From Gemmatimonadota bacterium (GTDB taxonomy: Bacteria; Gemmatimonadota; Gemmatimonadetes; Gemmatimonadales; Gemmatimonadaceae), in the NCBI GenBank assembly GCA_028287305.1, contig JAQBPX010000021.1:20433-84432 (forward strand): a DNA stretch of 64,000 nucleotides, given 5' to 3'. Position 1 is the first letter of the stretch; each line of letters begins with the position of its first letter. The notes under the pieces were generated by a model. The model saw only the letters and a list, made by a program, of their open reading frames with translations. It was not told the DNA's origin and ran no database searches. Both the position numbers and the translations under genes were made by a program. This document shows positions 35,607 through 44,347 of this stretch, piece after piece.

Positions 35607-36701
35607 GCGCGCGGCGATCGAGTCGAGGCGCAGCCAGCCGGAAGCGGTGAGGCGCAGGACGTTTCCCGCGTCGAGCGTTCCCCATCCGGCCGAGACCCAG
35701 GATGCGGCATCCGCGCCCTCGGAATCCGTGAGTGCGAGCCCGTCGGAGGTGCGCAGTCCCAGGTACACGCCCTCGGCGATCCGGTTGTCCGGCGTCAGTT
35801 CCTCGGATCCTTCCATGGGATCGGCACCCGAGTCGAGGGCGCGAAGCCAGTGGGCATAGGGGCCCACGTTCCAGCGACGGACGGACCCGTCGAACTCGTG
35901 CGCGGCGGGACCGAGGCCGGCGTAGGCAACGTTCGCCCAGTAGGAACTGTTGTGTCGCGACCGCCGTCCCGGCCTGCCGAAGTTCGAGACTTCATAATGG
36001 TCCAGACCTGCCCCGGTCACGCGCTCGTGCGCAAGGAGGAACTCCGACTCGTAGCGCTCCTCGGGACTCTCGACGTCGTCACCGCGCGCGGTGCGCCGGC
36101 CGAGCGGCGTGTGCGGCTCCACGGTGAGCCCGTACAGCGAGAGGTGGTCGGGTTCGAGGGCGAGCGCCTCATCGAGGTCACGTGACCAGTCGCGCTCGAG
36201 CGCCTCGGGAAGCGAGAAGATCAGGTCGAGCGAGAGGTTCGTGATCCCGCCATCACGCAGGGTGCGCACGGCATCGCGCGTGGCCTGCGCATCGTGCACG
36301 CGGTGCATCCAGGTGAGCACGCGATCGTCGAACGACTGCGCGCCGAGTGAGATGCGATTGACGCCGGCCTCGCGCCACTGCGCAACGGATTCGGGAGACA
36401 CGTCCTCCGGGTTCGCCTCGATCGTGACCTCCACCCCCTCGGCCGGTTGCATGCGCGCGCGCAGCACGTCGAGCGCCCGTGCGACGCCCTCGCCGCCGAG
36501 CCGTGACGGCGTGCCGCCGCCAAGATAGATCGTGTCCACCGGCCAGGCATCACGCCGCGGGAATCGCCGGTCGAGCTCGCGCGCCAGGTGCGACACGTAC
36601 TCGTCCACCGGCACCACGCCGCGCACCGCGATGGCGAAGTCACAGTACGTGCAGCGCCGGGCGCAGAAAGGGACGTGGATGTAGGCGTGTCTCGGGTTCA
36701 T
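35583..36701 (-). CDS. hemW: Radical SAM heme chaperone / coproporphyrinogen oxidase-like HemW
   Basis: 372 residues. HVPFCARRCTYCDF near 8-21 holds the CxxxCxxC iron-sulfur site; YLGGGTPSRL and NPEDVS follow, and the C-terminal HemW domain begins near 260. HemW proteins bind heme and are distinct from the true oxidase HemN; the short N-terminus here (no HemN-type extension) fits HemW. The start is the ATG at 36701 (MNPRHAYIHV), behind a -10-like element at eight bases. Confidence 0.9.
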   Translation of the reverse strand: MNPRHAYIHVPFCARRCTYCDFAIAVRGVVPVDEYVSHLARELDRRFPRRDAWPVDTIYLGGGTPSRLGGEGVARALDVLRARMQPAEGVEVTIEANPEDVSPESVAQWREAGVNRISLGAQSFDDRVLTWMHRVHDAQATRDAVRTLRDGGITNLSLDLIFSLPEALERDWSRDLDEALALEPDHLSLYGLTVEPHTPLGRRTARGDDVESPEERYESEFLLAHERVTGAGLDHYEVSNFGRPGRRSRHNSSYWANVAYAGLGPAAHEFDGSVRRWNVGPYAHWLRALDSGADPMEGSEELTPDNRIAEGVYLGLRTSDGLALTDSEGADAASWVSAGWGTLDAGNVLRLTASGWLRLDSIAARLTVLRSR

Positions 36702-36715
36702 CTGGCGTAAAGATA
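36702..36715 (-). promoter_or_regulatory. Putative -10 element for leaderless hemW
   Basis: TATCTT (36715-36710 on the minus strand) sits eight bases before the ATG. There is no clear -35 and no ribosome site. Confidence 0.4.
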
Positions 36716-36765
36716 TTCGGGCGCCGGGGCTCAACTGCATTCGCAAGGACAACTGCGGAAAACTG

Positions 36766-36814
36766 CTGGACTAGTGCGGACACAACAAAACTTTTTGGGT
36801 CCGCCGTTGTCCAG
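36766..36814. repeat. Intergenic hairpin element, copy 2
   Basis: Nested arms CTGGAC...GTCCAG (36766-36771 and 36809-36814) and GCGGAC...GTCCGC, separated by four-base bulges, with an A/T-rich loop. It lies between dprA and hemW and shares two words in the same order with the element at 13360-13457. Confidence 0.55.
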
Positions 36815-36849
36815 TTCTTCTCCGGCGTGGTCCTGTTCAGGACTTTTAG

Positions 36850-37914
36850 TCACCGTCGAGTGACTTCCCCGGTGAGACCACAGTCGATCGCCCCCGACAG
36901 CTCGAGCGTGGTCACCGCGGCCAGGCATTCGCCGGCCGGCAGCCCCGTGAGCGAGCACAGGTCGTCGAGGGATCGGCCTCCCTTCCCCAGCGCGTCCCAC
37001 ACCGCGCGCTCGGCGGGTGTCGAGGCGCCAGTCGGCGCATGCACCGCGGGAGTGAGCCCCGCGAGCTGCAGGACGTCGGCGACGTCGGCGATGACGATGG
37101 CTCCGTCGCGCATGTAGCGGTTGCTCCCCGCGCAGTGCGGCAGGTCGATGGGACCGGGAACGATGCCGAGGGGACGATCCAGCTCCATCGCGTGATCCGC
37201 GGTGCGCAACGCGCCGCTCTTGAATGGCGCCTCGACGACGATGATCACGCGCGCGAGCGCCGCGATGATCCGGTTGCGCTCGGGAAAGGAGCCGCCGTGT
37301 GCGCGGTCACCGGGATGCAGCTCGGAGACCAGCAGTCCCTTCTCGGCGATCTCGCGATGCAGCCGCGCGTGCTGGCGAGGGTAGGCGATGTCGATGCCGG
37401 TGCCAAGGACGGCCACGGTGGCGCCACCGGCGTCCAGCGCGCCGCGATGCGCGGCGGCATCGATGCCGCGCGCCATTCCGCTCACCACGCATCCGCCCGC
37501 GCGCGCGACGGCGCTCGCGATGCTGCGCGCAACGCGTTCTCCATATGCGGTCGCATTGCGGGTCCCCACGATCGCCACAGTGGGGATGTCGAGCAGGCTC
37601 GCATCCCCGGCAAGCCACACGATCACCGGGGGCCGGGCGAGGTCCAGCAGACGCGCGGGATACGACGCGCCGCCCTCGAGCAGCATCCTCGCCCCGATCG
37701 ATCGGCTCGCATCGGCCAGCCTTGCGTCCGCGTCCGCGCGAGCCCGCGCCGCGTCGCCTGCAAATGTCGCATCCAACGCGTTCGTCGCGGACCCGAATGC
37801 TGCCACCTGCCTTCGCCACTCCACGGCCCCCACGTTTTCGACGAGGGCCAGCGCGAGGGCATCGCGCTCGTCAGGGGAGCTCGACGTCCTGCTTGCGCTG
37901 TTCGAGGACGACAT
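36850..37914 (-). CDS. dprA: DNA processing protein DprA/Smf
   Basis: 354 residues, binds incoming single-stranded DNA and loads RecA during transformation. The Rossmann core shows VAIVGTRNATAYGER near 113, SGMARGIDAAAH near 147 and HGGSFPERNRIIAAL near 203. A C-terminal winged helix follows (about 290-350). The start at 37914 lies inside the 3' end of obgE (44-base overlap); no later in-frame start exists before conserved sequence. Natural competence is not proved by this gene alone. Confidence 0.92.
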   Translation of the reverse strand: MSSSNSASRTSSSPDERDALALALVENVGAVEWRRQVAAFGSATNALDATFAGDAARARADADARLADASRSIGARMLLEGGASYPARLLDLARPPVIVWLAGDASLLDIPTVAIVGTRNATAYGERVARSIASAVARAGGCVVSGMARGIDAAAHRGALDAGGATVAVLGTGIDIAYPRQHARLHREIAEKGLLVSELHPGDRAHGGSFPERNRIIAALARVIIVVEAPFKSGALRTADHAMELDRPLGIVPGPIDLPHCAGSNRYMRDGAIVIADVADVLQLAGLTPAVHAPTGASTPAERAVWDALGKGGRSLDDLCSLTGLPAGECLAAVTTLELSGAIDCGLTGEVTRR

Positions 37915-38908
37915 GCTTGCGCATCTCGAGGAGGTGCGACCACCAGGCATTGATCAGCGACTCGAGCCCGAGCCGGCCTGGCGCGCTGATCGCGAAGATC
38001 CCGAACGCGTCGGGCGCGTCGATCGGTGGCGCTTCGTCCTCCCCGAGCAGGTCCATCTTGGAGAAGATCACGCAGTGCGGCTTGGCCGACAGCTCGGGCG
38101 AATACTGCTCGACCTCGCGCCGCAGCCCTTCGTAGTCCGCCTGCCAGTCCATGGAATCGATGGGAATGAGCAGCGCCAGGATGCGCGTGCGCTCGATGTG
38201 CCGCAGGAACTGCAGGCCGAGCCCCTTCCCCTCACTCGCGCCCTCGATGATGCCGGGCAGGTCTGCGACCACGAAGCTGCGGCTGTCGCTCAGCTGCACC
38301 ACGCCAAGGTTGGGGGAGAGCGTGGTGAACGGGTAGTCGCCGATCTTGGGGCGCGCCGCGGAAATGACCGAGAGCAGCGTGGACTTGCCCGCATTCGGCG
38401 CACCCACCAGCCCGACGTCCGCGATCAGCTTGAGCTCGAACTCGAGGAGGCGCTCCTCGCCGTCCTCGCCCGGCTGGAAGTTGCGGGGCGCCTGCTGCGT
38501 TGCCGTGGCAAAGTGCGCATTGCCCTTTCCGCCGCGCCCGCCCTTCGCGATGAGCAGTTCCTGGCCGTGCTCCAGCACTTCGCCCAGCAACTCCCGGGTG
38601 TCCAGGTCGCGCACGATCGTGCCGGGCGGCACGGGGAGGTAGACGTCCACGCCCGAGCGCCCGCTCTTGTTGTTGCCCGAGCCGTGGTCGCCATTCGGCG
38701 CGGACCACTGGTCGCGATAGGTGAAGTCGAGCAGGGTGCCGAGGTTGACGTCGCCGCGCAGGATGACGCTGCCGCCACGCCCACCGTCGCCGCCATCGGG
38801 GCCACCGAGGGGCGCGAACTTCTCCCGGCGAAAGGCCACGATGCCCGATCCGCCGTCGCCCGCCTTGGCCCGCACCTTCACGCGGTCGATGAAGTCGTTC
38901 GTCGCCAT
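37871..38908 (-). CDS. obgE: GTPase ObgE/CgtA
   Basis: 345 residues. The N-terminal Obg fold is glycine-rich (GDGGSGIVAFRREKF, GPDGGDGGRGG). The G domain has G1 GAPNAGKST near 168, G3 DLPGIIEGA near 214 and G4 SKMD near 283. It acts in late 50S assembly and stress control. No C-terminal OCT domain, as the protein ends soon after the G domain. Confidence 0.96.
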   Translation of the reverse strand: MATNDFIDRVKVRAKAGDGGSGIVAFRREKFAPLGGPDGGDGGRGGSVILRGDVNLGTLLDFTYRDQWSAPNGDHGSGNNKSGRSGVDVYLPVPPGTIVRDLDTRELLGEVLEHGQELLIAKGGRGGKGNAHFATATQQAPRNFQPGEDGEERLLEFELKLIADVGLVGAPNAGKSTLLSVISAARPKIGDYPFTTLSPNLGVVQLSDSRSFVVADLPGIIEGASEGKGLGLQFLRHIERTRILALLIPIDSMDWQADYEGLRREVEQYSPELSAKPHCVIFSKMDLLGEDEAPPIDAPDAFGIFAISAPGRLGLESLINAWWSHLLEMRKHVVLEQRKQDVELP

Positions 38909-38912
38909 CCGC

Positions 38913-39557
38913 TCACTTCCCCCGTACGCGCGCCCAGAGCAGGCGCGCCGTGATCAATCTCGATTCCAGCACCACCGGGGCAATCGCCTCGAGGGCTTCC
39001 GACACCACTGCGGGGGCCACGCCCACGTTCACCGCACCATGCAGGTGCGAGTGCAGCTGCCGATCCTGTCCTCCCGCCACGCACGCGGCGATGATGCAGA
39101 GCTCGCGACGGGGAAGGTCCAGCCCCTCGCGACTCAACACCTTGCCGTAGCCTTCCTCAACCATCCAGTCATCGAGCGCCGGATGCAAGCCGCGAATGTT
39201 CACCCGCAACGCATCATAGAAGCGCCCGTACACGGCGCCGCACGTCTCCTCGCCCTGCACGCGCCATTCGTCCCGGCCTTGCGGCCGTGACGACGCCTCA
39301 TCAGGTGACACCCTCATCGGCCGCAGCTTTCGCCACTCCCGCATCGCATTCAGCGACCGCGGAAAGCCGGCGAACAGGTACGTCTGCAGCACCAGCTCCT
39401 CCACCCACGTATCCGGCACCACCCCGACCACGCGACCGAGCCAGTCGCGAATCTCCGGCTCGTCCCCCACCGTCACGACCGCCGCGAGCTGCACCAGCAG
39501 CCGGGTGGGATCGTCGAGCGTGGAGAGGATGCTGGGCGCCCCCGGCGAAGTCATCAT
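38913..39557 (-). CDS. Carboxymuconolactone decarboxylase/AhpD-like protein
   Basis: 214 residues, all-helical. The segment from GEETCGAVYG through LPRRELCIIAACVAGGQDRQLHSHLHGAVNVG near 155-185 matches the CMD/AhpD fold, but the catalytic CxxC of AhpD is absent, so peroxidase activity is doubtful. It is four bases upstream of obgE, which implies co-transcription. Function unknown. Confidence 0.75.
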   Translation of the reverse strand: MMTSPGAPSILSTLDDPTRLLVQLAAVVTVGDEPEIRDWLGRVVGVVPDTWVEELVLQTYLFAGFPRSLNAMREWRKLRPMRVSPDEASSRPQGRDEWRVQGEETCGAVYGRFYDALRVNIRGLHPALDDWMVEEGYGKVLSREGLDLPRRELCIIAACVAGGQDRQLHSHLHGAVNVGVAPAVVSEALEAIAPVVLESRLITARLLWARVRGK

Positions 39558-39591
39558 CGATCGAGTGCGCGTCGGCGCGGAATGCCGGGAG

Positions 39592-40590
39592 TCAGGCGAC
39601 CGGCCGGACTTCGCCCACCGTCTCGTTGCGCGTGTTGCGCAGCGGCCGGCGCATGAACTCCTCGAGCTTTGGCGGCAGGAGCGCCGGCAATGCTCCCAGG
39701 TGCTGCAGCACGCGCAGCACCGCGGGGAACTGGGCGCGCTGCGCGCCGTCCTCCACCTTCACGGTGATCCCCATCCCGCCGTCGAGCCACGCGACCGAGT
39801 GGATGCCCTCGGCCCCGATCTTGGCGATCACGCGACCCTGGGTCTCCTGGATGAGCAGCGTGTCGAAGCGGTCGGTGCCGCCGACCAGCATGGGCCGCGT
39901 CTTCATGGCGTGCGCGATGCGGCCCGCGGCGGACTGCGTGTCGCGCGCCGCGGCTGCGAAGCGCGCGTAGGCGCGCGCCATGGGCTCGAGCGGGAGCGTG
40001 AACACCACCACGCCGCATCCGTCCACTGCCCGGCCAACCTGCTCCTTCGGGACGCCACTCCACTTCGCCACTTCCTCGTGACAGGCGCGCTGCACGTCGT
40101 GCTCGGCGCGCTCGTAGCCGAAGGTGGGCCATCCCGCCTCGTGGGCTCGCGCGAGCATCGCCGCGTGCTTTCCGGAGCAGTTGTTGTGCAGGCGCGTGGG
40201 GCGCTCCCCGCTCTCGCGCAGCACCTTCTGCCCGCGCTGTGCGAGGGGCTCGTGCGGGCCGCAGGCCAGGTCGCCCTCTTCCATGCCGATGTCGTGCAGC
40301 ATCCGCTGCGCGAGCGCCACGTGCTCCGGCTCCCCGCCGTGCGACGCGCAGGCGAGGGCGAGCTGGTCGTCGCCCCATCCCAGCCGGTCGAAGTCGCCGC
40401 TCTCGAGCAGCGGCATCACCTGGAAGGGCTTTGCGCACGACCGCCAGTGCGTCACCATCGACGTGTCGCGGGCATGCGCGACCAGGACGTCCTTCGAGTC
40501 CACGACCGCGGCATGCACGCGGTGGCGAGACTCGATCAGGTCGCCGCGCGTCGCGATGACGTCGAGGTCGAGGAGGTGCGGAGTGGACAC
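39592..40590 (-). CDS. Rhizobial-type L-asparaginase (asparaginase II family)
   Basis: About 332 residues from the GTG at 40590. RSCAKPFQ (SxxK), ACASHGGE, the Cys-Lys site NNCSGKHAAM and DGCGVVVFTLPL are the signatures of the ReAV-like family, unrelated to E. coli asparaginases. These enzymes use a Ser-Lys arrangement and a metal-linked Cys pair. A TATTAT -10-like hexamer lies 24 bases upstream of this start, supporting it over the longer frame from 40701. Predicted cytosolic: asparagine to aspartate plus ammonia. Confidence 0.88.
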   Translation of the reverse strand: MSTPHLLDLDVIATRGDLIESRHRVHAAVVDSKDVLVAHARDTSMVTHWRSCAKPFQVMPLLESGDFDRLGWGDDQLALACASHGGEPEHVALAQRMLHDIGMEEGDLACGPHEPLAQRGQKVLRESGERPTRLHNNCSGKHAAMLARAHEAGWPTFGYERAEHDVQRACHEEVAKWSGVPKEQVGRAVDGCGVVVFTLPLEPMARAYARFAAAARDTQSAAGRIAHAMKTRPMLVGGTDRFDTLLIQETQGRVIAKIGAEGIHSVAWLDGGMGITVKVEDGAQRAQFPAVLRVLQHLGALPALLPPKLEEFMRRPLRNTRNETVGEVRPVA

Positions 40591-40614
40591 GAAGGGATGC
40601 GGTGGCGTTCCCGA

Positions 40615-40620
40615 ATAATA
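40615..40620 (-). promoter_or_regulatory. Putative -10 element of the asparaginase gene
   Basis: TATTAT on the minus strand, a close match to TATAAT in a G/C-rich setting. No clear -35. The expected mRNA would start about 17 bases before the GTG at 40590. Confidence 0.45.
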
Positions 40621-40645
40621 ACCGGGACCGTCGCACCATCGGCGC

Positions 40646-41542
40646 CTACCCCTGGGCGACGCGCGCCTCGGTGCGCTGGGCGGTGGCCAGGATGCCGGCA
40701 AGGATCAGCGCGCCGCCCAGGAGGGTGAATGCGCCCGGAACCTCGCGGATGCCGGGGAGCAGCGCCGCGAGCAGCGTGGCGCCCACCGGCTCACCGAGGA
40801 GCGTGACGTTCACCACGTAGGCCGGGAGGTGCTTGAGCGCCCAGTTGAAGCCGGTGTGTCCCAGGAGCATCGGCCCGAGCGCGAGCGCCGCGAAGATCGC
40901 CAGCTCGCGTGGAGGCTGCCCCCCGAGTCGCGCCCCGGTGATTCCCGCGAGCGCCAGCAACACGACGAAGCAGGCGCCGTACACCAGGCCCACGTATGGC
41001 CAGAGGTCGAGCGTGACACGCAGGCGTCGACCGATCACGAAGTAGCCGGCCACGGTCACGGCACCCAGCACGGCCAGAAGGTCGCCGAGCAGGGCGTGGC
41101 CGTGAAACGCATCCCCGCTGCCCCCCAGGTCGGGCAACGCGACCACGAGCGCGCCGGCCATCGCGATTGCGATGCCGGTCCACTGGCGGCGCGTTGGCGG
41201 TTCGTGCAACCAGAGGACGGAAGCGATGGCGACGAACACGGGATGCGTGTTCACGAGCACCACCGACGCGGCGACAGTCGTGTAGCCGATGGACGTGTTC
41301 CACGACCAGAAGTGCAGCGCGAGCAGCACCCCGGCCGCGAGGGCCAGGCGAAGGTCGGCGCGCGAGAGCCGGCGCCACTGGCGCCACGAGCCCTGCGCCA
41401 GGAGGATCCCGCCGATCACCAGCAGCGAGAATCCGAGGCGCCATGCCGCGATCGCCAGGGGGTCCGCGTGCGACATGCGCACGAGCGGACCCGAGAACGA
41501 CACGCCGATCACGGCGAGGAGCAACACGAGCGCGGGCGTCAC
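40646..41542 (-). CDS. EamA/DMT-superfamily transporter
   Basis: 298-residue inner-membrane protein with ten predicted helices arranged as two EamA repeats (about 1-140 and 150-290). FSGPLVRMSHADPLAIAAWR at the start and FGxALGPMLLGHTGFNW-like sequence in the second repeat fit drug/metabolite exporters. Substrate unknown. The GTG start lies in the arm of a perfect 10-base inverted repeat that also covers the -10-like element. Confidence 0.9.
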   Translation of the reverse strand: MTPALVLLLAVIGVSFSGPLVRMSHADPLAIAAWRLGFSLLVIGGILLAQGSWRQWRRLSRADLRLALAAGVLLALHFWSWNTSIGYTTVAASVVLVNTHPVFVAIASVLWLHEPPTRRQWTGIAIAMAGALVVALPDLGGSGDAFHGHALLGDLLAVLGAVTVAGYFVIGRRLRVTLDLWPYVGLVYGACFVVLLALAGITGARLGGQPPRELAIFAALALGPMLLGHTGFNWALKHLPAYVVNVTLLGEPVGATLLAALLPGIREVPGAFTLLGGALILAGILATAQRTEARVAQG

Positions 41543-41565
41543 GCGGGCAAAGATACCCGCGTGAC
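41538..41565 (-). promoter_or_regulatory. Perfect inverted repeat over the EamA -10 element and start codon
   Basis: GTCACGCGGG, eight bases and CCCGCGTGAC. On the minus strand the spacer contains TATCTT (41555-41550), seven bases before the GTG start, which is part of the downstream arm. The element could be a dimeric repressor's operator, or an RNA hairpin hiding the start codon. No regulator gene is adjacent. Confidence 0.6.
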
Positions 41566-41571
41566 CCCGGG

Positions 41572-42549
41572 TCAGAAGATCTTGATGATCCCCTTCATGT
41601 AGCGCCGCGGGTCCTTGCGGATGTCCGCCAGCATGGCGCTGAGGTCCGTCACGAGCTTGTTGAGCTGGTCGTAGAGGGTCTGGTCGGTGAGCATCTTGCC
41701 CGCCATCCCCTGCCCACTCGTCAGCATCTTCATCAGCGAGTCGGCGCCGTGCGTGATGCCCACGAGGCTCGTGTAGAGCGAGTCGTCGTGCAGCAGCTTG
41801 CCCACGGTGCCCTTGTTCGAGTTCATGGCGCGCACCAGCGAGTCGGTGGAGCCGATCACGGCGACCATGTGGTTGTACATGGTCGGGTCGTCGAGCAGCT
41901 TGCCGATGGTGCCCTGCGAATTCTGCACGCGCGCCAGCATGGAGTTGGTGCGGCCGAGCGTGCTCACGAGCTGGTCGTAGAGCGCCTTGTTGGTCACGAG
42001 CTGGCCGAGCGTGCCTTCCCCGCGCACGATGCCGCTGGTGAGCGTCTTCATGTCGTGCGTGAGCGAGACGACGTCACCCACCGCGCCCGCGGCCTGCGCC
42101 AGCACGGCCTCATAGTCGAGCGTGGGGGCCACGGTGATCACCGAGCCATCCTTGAGCGGCTGGAACTTCGGCGTGCCGGGGCTGATGTCGATCACCTTGT
42201 CGCCGAGCAGCCCCATGGTGCGGAGCCGCGCCTTCGAATCCTGGCGCACCTGCTCGTGGAGGGCCTCGTCGAGCTGCAGCGTGAGCCGCAGGTTCTTCGT
42301 GGTGTCGTAGTCCACGGGCAGGAAGTCGATCTTCTTCACGGTGCCGGCGAGCTGGCCCGCCACCATCACGGTGCCGCCCTCGCGCAGTCCATTGGCGTTG
42401 GGCAGGTAGGCGATCAGCGTGTAGCGGCTGGCAAAGAGGTTCGCCGCCTTGCCGAGCTTGTAGAAGGCCAGCGCCATGATGAGGGCCGCGACGATGATCA
42501 TCGCGCCCACCTTGAGCTGGTCCCACGTGATGAATGAGGAGCGTTTCAT
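41572..42549 (-). CDS. mlaD: MCE/MlaD substrate-binding protein with four C-terminal repeats
   Basis: 325 residues. One N-terminal membrane helix (about 13-32) is followed by an MCE domain (about 40-135, YLPNANGLREGGTVMVAG) and then four copies of a roughly 36-residue helical unit with the pattern G-x-x-G-K/Q-L/M-L/V...LY (near 181, 216, 251 and 286). MlaD-like proteins hold lipids in the periplasm for the MlaFE transporter. The ordered C-terminal repeats are unlike the short E. coli protein and may form a tube or stalk. Confidence 0.9.
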   Translation of the reverse strand: MKRSSFITWDQLKVGAMIIVAALIMALAFYKLGKAANLFASRYTLIAYLPNANGLREGGTVMVAGQLAGTVKKIDFLPVDYDTTKNLRLTLQLDEALHEQVRQDSKARLRTMGLLGDKVIDISPGTPKFQPLKDGSVITVAPTLDYEAVLAQAAGAVGDVVSLTHDMKTLTSGIVRGEGTLGQLVTNKALYDQLVSTLGRTNSMLARVQNSQGTIGKLLDDPTMYNHMVAVIGSTDSLVRAMNSNKGTVGKLLHDDSLYTSLVGITHGADSLMKMLTSGQGMAGKMLTDQTLYDQLNKLVTDLSAMLADIRKDPRRYMKGIIKIF

Positions 42550-42553
42550 TGGC

Positions 42554-43432
42554 TCACAGTCCGCCGAGGAAGTCCCGGATGTACTTGTCCTCGCTCGCGG
42601 TCATCTCCTCGGGCGTTCCGAAGAAGACGATGCGGCGATCGTGAAGAAGGGCGACCCGCGTGGCCATGCGGAACACGGAGCGGATGTCGTGCGCGACGAC
42701 GACGCTCGTGACCTTGAGCTCCTTCTGGAGCTTCATGATCAGCCGGGTGATGGTTGCGGTCGTGAGCGGGTCGAGCCCTGACGTGGGCTCGTCGTACAGC
42801 ATGATCTCGGCGTCGTTCGCCATGCCGCGCGCGATGCCCACGCGCTTGCGCATGCCCCCGGAGAGCTCGGCGGGTGACATGTCGATGACGCGGTCCACGT
42901 CGAGGTCCACGAATGCCAGCTTCTGGCGCACGCGCTCCTCGATCTCGTCCTCGGACATCTTCGTGTGCTCGCGCAGCGGGTACGCGACGTTCTCGAAGAC
43001 GGTCATGGAGTCGAAGAGCGCCGCGCCCTGGAACACCATCCCCATGGTCTGGCGCACCAGCAGCGCGTCGTTGAACGACAGCTTGGTGATGTCCTTCCCC
43101 CGGATGCAGACCGTGCCGCGATCGGGGACGAGCAGGCGCAGGATGAGCTTGAGCGTGGTGCTCTTGCCCGTGCCGGATTCGCCGACCACGCAGATGGTCT
43201 CCCCCTGATGGGCCACGAGCGACACGTCGTCGAGGATGACGTTGTCGTCGAAGGCGAGGTGCACGCGATCCACCTCGATCACCGGGGCGCCGGCGTCCTC
43301 CTTGCCGGCGTGCGCGATGAGCGCGTCGCTCGCGTCGCCGCTCAACTCCTCGCGGATGGCGCCCCGCACCTCGGCCTCGCGCTTCTCCGCCTCGCGCCGC
43401 TGGGGCACGACCTTCTTCTCGTCGTCGCTCAC
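42554..43432 (-). CDS. mlaF: MlaF-type ABC transporter ATPase
   Basis: 292 residues. The start is the GTG at 43432 (VSDDEKKVV), overlapping the permease stop as GTGA. A charged N-terminal tail (about 1-50) precedes the ATPase: Walker A GESGTGKST near 85, signature LSGGMRKR near 190 and Walker B IMLYDEPTSGLD near 212. It powers inter-membrane phospholipid transport with MlaE and MlaD. Any longer frame upstream is a shadow of mlaE. Confidence 0.93.
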   Translation of the reverse strand: MSDDEKKVVPQRREAEKREAEVRGAIREELSGDASDALIAHAGKEDAGAPVIEVDRVHLAFDDNVILDDVSLVAHQGETICVVGESGTGKSTTLKLILRLLVPDRGTVCIRGKDITKLSFNDALLVRQTMGMVFQGAALFDSMTVFENVAYPLREHTKMSEDEIEERVRQKLAFVDLDVDRVIDMSPAELSGGMRKRVGIARGMANDAEIMLYDEPTSGLDPLTTATITRLIMKLQKELKVTSVVVAHDIRSVFRMATRVALLHDRRIVFFGTPEEMTASEDKYIRDFLGGL

Positions 43433-44238
43433 AGCAGCACCGACAGCATGAGCTGGGTGAGGAAGTAGTCCACCACGAGGATCAGGATGCTCGACGTCAC
43501 CACCGTGCGCGTGGTCGCCTGCCCCACGCCCTCGGTTCCACCGGTGGTGTTGAGGCCGAAGTAGCAGCCCGTGAGGGCGATGATGCCGCCGAAGACGAAG
43601 GGCTTCGCCAGTCCCTGCAGGAAGTCGTTCGGCAGGTACCGGAAGGTGAATCCGCCGCTGATGATCTGCTCCCACACCGTGCGCCAGTACACGCCGGCCG
43701 GCACGCCCACGCTCAGCGTGGCGATGACGTTGCCGCCGATGATTCCCACCAGGTCGTTGATGACCGTGAGGACGGGGAGCATGATGAGCGCGGCCAGGAG
43801 GCGTGGCGTCACCAGCTTCTTGATCGGGTCGGTGCCGAGCGTATTGAGCGCGTCGATCTGCTCGGTGACACGCATCGAGCCGATCTGCGCGGCGATGCCC
43901 GATCCCACGCGCCCGGCCACCATCAGGCCCGCGAGCACGGGGCCCAGCTCGCGGATCATGGAGCCGGCGACGAGGCGCCCGATGTACATGGTGGCGCCGA
44001 ACTGTGCGAGCTGCACGGACGACTGGAGCGCGAGCACCATGCCGGTGAAGAGGCCCGTGAGCAGCACGATGCCAAGGCTCTTCACCCCGATCTCGTCCAT
44101 CTGCTGGACGAGGTCCTGGGCGTAGAACGGCCGCGCGAAGACGAAGCGCAGCGCCTTGAAGGCGAGCGTTGCGTACTCCTGCACGGTGTGCACGCCGCTC
44201 TTGGCGGACGCGTTGAGCCTGTCGAGGAACGCTGGCAA
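43429..44238 (-). CDS. mlaE: MlaE-type ABC permease
   Basis: About 269 residues, five to six membrane helices. LLTGLFTGMVLALQSS, RELGPVLAGLMVAGRVGSG and EQIDALNTLGTDP are the MlaE signatures. The start is uncertain: an ATG at 44355 lies upstream of a -10-like element and adds unconserved Arg-rich sequence, so I chose the TTG at 44238 (start PAFLDRLNAS), which gives family length. Divergent from rfaE1. Confidence 0.88.
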   Translation of the reverse strand: MPAFLDRLNASAKSGVHTVQEYATLAFKALRFVFARPFYAQDLVQQMDEIGVKSLGIVLLTGLFTGMVLALQSSVQLAQFGATMYIGRLVAGSMIRELGPVLAGLMVAGRVGSGIAAQIGSMRVTEQIDALNTLGTDPIKKLVTPRLLAALIMLPVLTVINDLVGIIGGNVIATLSVGVPAGVYWRTVWEQIISGGFTFRYLPNDFLQGLAKPFVFGGIIALTGCYFGLNTTGGTEGVGQATTRTVVTSSILILVVDYFLTQLMLSVLL

Positions 44239-44317
44239 TGGGGTGGGCCGGGGGACTTGCTGAGGACGCCTGCCATACGTGCAGGGGGCAAGGCGCGTGC
44301 CGAGGCGAGCCGTTCTG

Positions 44318-44347
44318 TTGACCCGGGAACGCGATGCAAGATAGCTT
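44318..44347 (+). promoter_or_regulatory. Promoter of leaderless rfaE1, overlapping a divergent -10 for mlaE
   Basis: TTGACC (44318-44323), 18 bases and TAGCTT (44342-44347), then six bases to the rfaE1 ATG. The spacing equals that of the hrcA promoter. On the minus strand TATCTT (44343-44338) overlaps it and could serve mlaE, so AAGATAGCTT may be a shared bidirectional -10. Confidence 0.6.

Noticed and set aside
35570..35620. CIRCE operator upstream of hrcA
   Set aside because: The TTAGCACTC-N9-GAGTGCTAA dyad is not present; only a partial GAGCACT word is seen.
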